This document shows positions 34,000-35,437 of a DNA stretch of 35,437 nt, one piece after another. This DNA is from Myxococcota bacterium (lineage in GTDB: Bacteria > Myxococcota_A > UBA9160 > UBA4427). The notes under the pieces were generated by a model. It was not told the DNA's origin. It saw only the letters and a program-made list of their open reading frames with translations, and did not search any database. The stretch's first letter is position 1. Every line of letters begins with the position of its first letter. The DNA lies in assembly GCA_028284295.1 (NCBI GenBank), contig JANQSB010000659.1, positions 1 through 35,437 on the forward strand. The letters run 5' to 3'. A program made the translations under genes and the position numbers.

Positions 34000-35437
34000 T
34001 TGGCGGTCAACAAGCGGAAAGTCCTGGATGCTGCGCGGAAGTACGCCCAGAAGGGTGCCAAGGAGAAGGCGCTCAAGGAGTACCACACGCTCCTCAAGCT
34101 GGATCCCCGGGACGCCAAGCTCCACCTCGAGATCGGCGACTGCTACCGCCGCTGGGGGCAGATCGACGAGGCCATCACCCAGTACGCCCGGGTCGCGGAC
34201 CAGTACAAGGACGACGGCTTCGACGCCCGTTCGGTCGCCGTCTTCAAGCAGATCCTCAACCTCGACCCCAAGCGCTACAGCGCCTACGTGTCGCTGGCGG
34301 AGCTCTACCAGCGCATGGGCCTCGACTCCGAAGCCCTGGGTGCGCTGCAAGCGGCGGCGGACGGCTACCACAAGGAAGGGGACAAGCCCGCCGCGCTCGA
34401 GCTGCTGCGGAAGATGGCGACGCTCGATCCGACGAACACCACCAGTCGCCTCAAGGTCGCCGAGCTGCTGCGCCAGGAGGGCATGGAAGACGATGCGGTC
34501 GCCGAGTACGAAGCCGTCATCGCCGAGCTCGACCGTCAGGGCGCGCGCGAGCAGACCCTGCCGGTTCTGGAGCGCATCCTCGAGCTGCGCCCCGACCGCA
34601 GCGACATCCTGCGAAGCACTGCGCGCAAGCTGATCGAGATCCGCAAGCCCGAGCGCGCGGAGCCCTTCGCGCGCAAGGCCGTCGAGCTGGACGCCGAGGA
34701 CGCGGATGCGCTCGAGGTGGCGATCGACGTCTACAAGGCGCTGGGCAAGGACGAGGAGCTGGCCAGCACGACCCGCGCGCTCGCCAAGATGTACCGCGAG
34801 CGCGGAGACCAGGACAAGGCGCGCGAGCTCGCTCAGCGGATCCCGCTGAGCATGGAGCTCGCCGCCGACGAAGAAGGTGGCGAGGCACCGGAAGAGAGCG
34901 AGTCGGCCTTCCTCAGCGACGACGAGCTGCTCGACGACGACTTCCTCGCCGGAGAAGCCTCCGAGACGGCCGAGCCCGAGCTTCCACTGGAAGAGGCCGC
35001 CGAGCTCGAGCTCGAGCTCGACGACGAGGCCGACGAAGAGGACGACGCCGAAGAGCTGGTCCTCGATCAGGAGGACGACGGTGCGCTCGACACGGGCGAC
35101 GCCGCTGCCGACGAGGGAGAAGCTCCGCTTCCCGAAGGCGATCCCGAGCAGCTCCTCGCCGAGGCGAGCGTCTACCTTCGCTACGGCAAGCGCGACCAGG
35201 CCATCGCGAGCCTGCAGGCGGTGCTCGCCCAGGAGCCCGACCACCGGGCCGCGCTCGAGCGGCTCGGCGACGCCTATGCCGAGGGCGGCGACGACGTTCC
35301 CGCCGTAGCCGTGTGGACCCGCGCTGCCGAACGGGCCGCCGCCGACGGCGACTCCAGCGCCTTCGAGCTGCTGCGCGACCGCATCGCCGCCCTGGACGAG
35401 GCCGCCGCCGCCGGGCTCGAGGCCCCGTCCCCGTCGG
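34000..35437 (+). CDS. large TPR-repeat protein, 3' end outside the window
   Basis: The frame stays open from the TTG at 34000 to the end, giving 479 residues so far. Residues 1-285 are tandem TPR-type helical hairpins, such as ALKEYHTLLKLDPRDAKLHL, EIGDCYRRWGQIDEAITQYA, AYVSLAELYQRMGLDSEALG and VAELLRQEGMEDDAVAEYEA. An acidic, low-complexity segment (about 287-380) with ELELELDD-type runs follows, and TPRs resume at about 384 (LLAEASVYLRYGKRDQAIAS). No signal peptide or membrane segment is visible. The TTG follows GAGAGG at 5 nt. Such proteins usually act as scaffolds; the partner is unknown. It may continue well beyond the window. Confidence 0.8.
   Translation, partial: MAVNKRKVLDAARKYAQKGAKEKALKEYHTLLKLDPRDAKLHLEIGDCYRRWGQIDEAITQYARVADQYKDDGFDARSVAVFKQILNLDPKRYSAYVSLAELYQRMGLDSEALGALQAAADGYHKEGDKPAALELLRKMATLDPTNTTSRLKVAELLRQEGMEDDAVAEYEAVIAELDRQGAREQTLPVLERILELRPDRSDILRSTARKLIEIRKPERAEPFARKAVELDAEDADALEVAIDVYKALGKDEELASTTRALAKMYRERGDQDKARELAQRIPLSMELAADEEGGEAPEESESAFLSDDELLDDDFLAGEASETAEPELPLEEAAELELELDDEADEEDDAEELVLDQEDDGALDTGDAAADEGEAPLPEGDPEQLLAEASVYLRYGKRDQAIASLQAVLAQEPDHRAALERLGDAYAEGGDDVPAVAVWTRAAERAAADGDSSAFELLRDRIAALDEAAAAGLEAPSPS

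Overview
The window is very GC-rich and tightly packed, with almost no space between genes, many GTG and TTG starts, and repeated 4-nt ATGA/GTGA stop-start overlaps. Gene content and order (pilB-pilT-pilC-pilS-pilR, a fimT/pilV/pilW/pilX/pilY1 minor-pilin block, pilM-N-O-P-Q, NtrC-type activators with sigma-54 promoters, a Roadblock/LC7 protein, TPR proteins) suggest a Gram-negative bacterium of the former Deltaproteobacteria (Myxococcota, Desulfobacterota or a relative). This rests on gene content only. There are no insertion sequences, CRISPR arrays, rRNAs or tRNAs, and no non-coding stretch reaches 300 bases.

Region 1 (1-3914) is housekeeping and envelope: the 3' part of hflC, a convergent LptG/LptF-type permease, ribF, and an LPG-synthase/flippase-like membrane protein. 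Region 2 (3915-12749) is the type IVa pilus motor and control operon: pilB, pilT, pilC, pilS, pilR, then a second HAMP-type histidine kinase with no adjacent regulator. Region 3 (12736-23407, all minus strand) is the pilus-tip block. In transcription order it has a second NtrC-type activator, an Ig-like/He_PIG membrane protein, then a FimT/GspH pseudopilin, pilV, pilW, pilX, an Ig-like lipoprotein, pilY1 and a small PilY2-like exported protein. Region 4 (23408-30102) is the alignment complex and secretin operon: a small XRE-like HTH gene translationally coupled to pilM, then pilN, pilO, pilP and a long pilQ with three AMIN-like domains. Region 5 (30103-35437) is aroB, a TPR protein, a Roadblock/LC7 protein, aroQ, a LipM-like acyltransferase, and a TPR protein running off the end.

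The genes form one nearly complete type IVa pilus locus, but the major pilin gene pilA is absent from the window. The clearest regulatory signals are two strong sigma-54 promoters on the minus strand. One, ahead of the FimT operon (20968-20983), matches the consensus exactly. The other, ahead of pilY1 (16917-16932), has one mismatch. Three inverted repeats lie 120-200 bp upstream of the first, next to the second activator gene, and look like enhancer sites. A strong hairpin separates the minor-pilin operon from pilY1, so pilY1 probably has its own sigma-54 transcription unit.

The least familiar parts are the two Ig-like paralogues bracketing the pseudopilins, the HTH protein coupled to pilM behind a potentially structured leader, a small exported gene bracketed by two related GC palindromes, and an identical TGCTACGCT element 6-7 nt ahead of two start codons, suggesting leaderless transcription.
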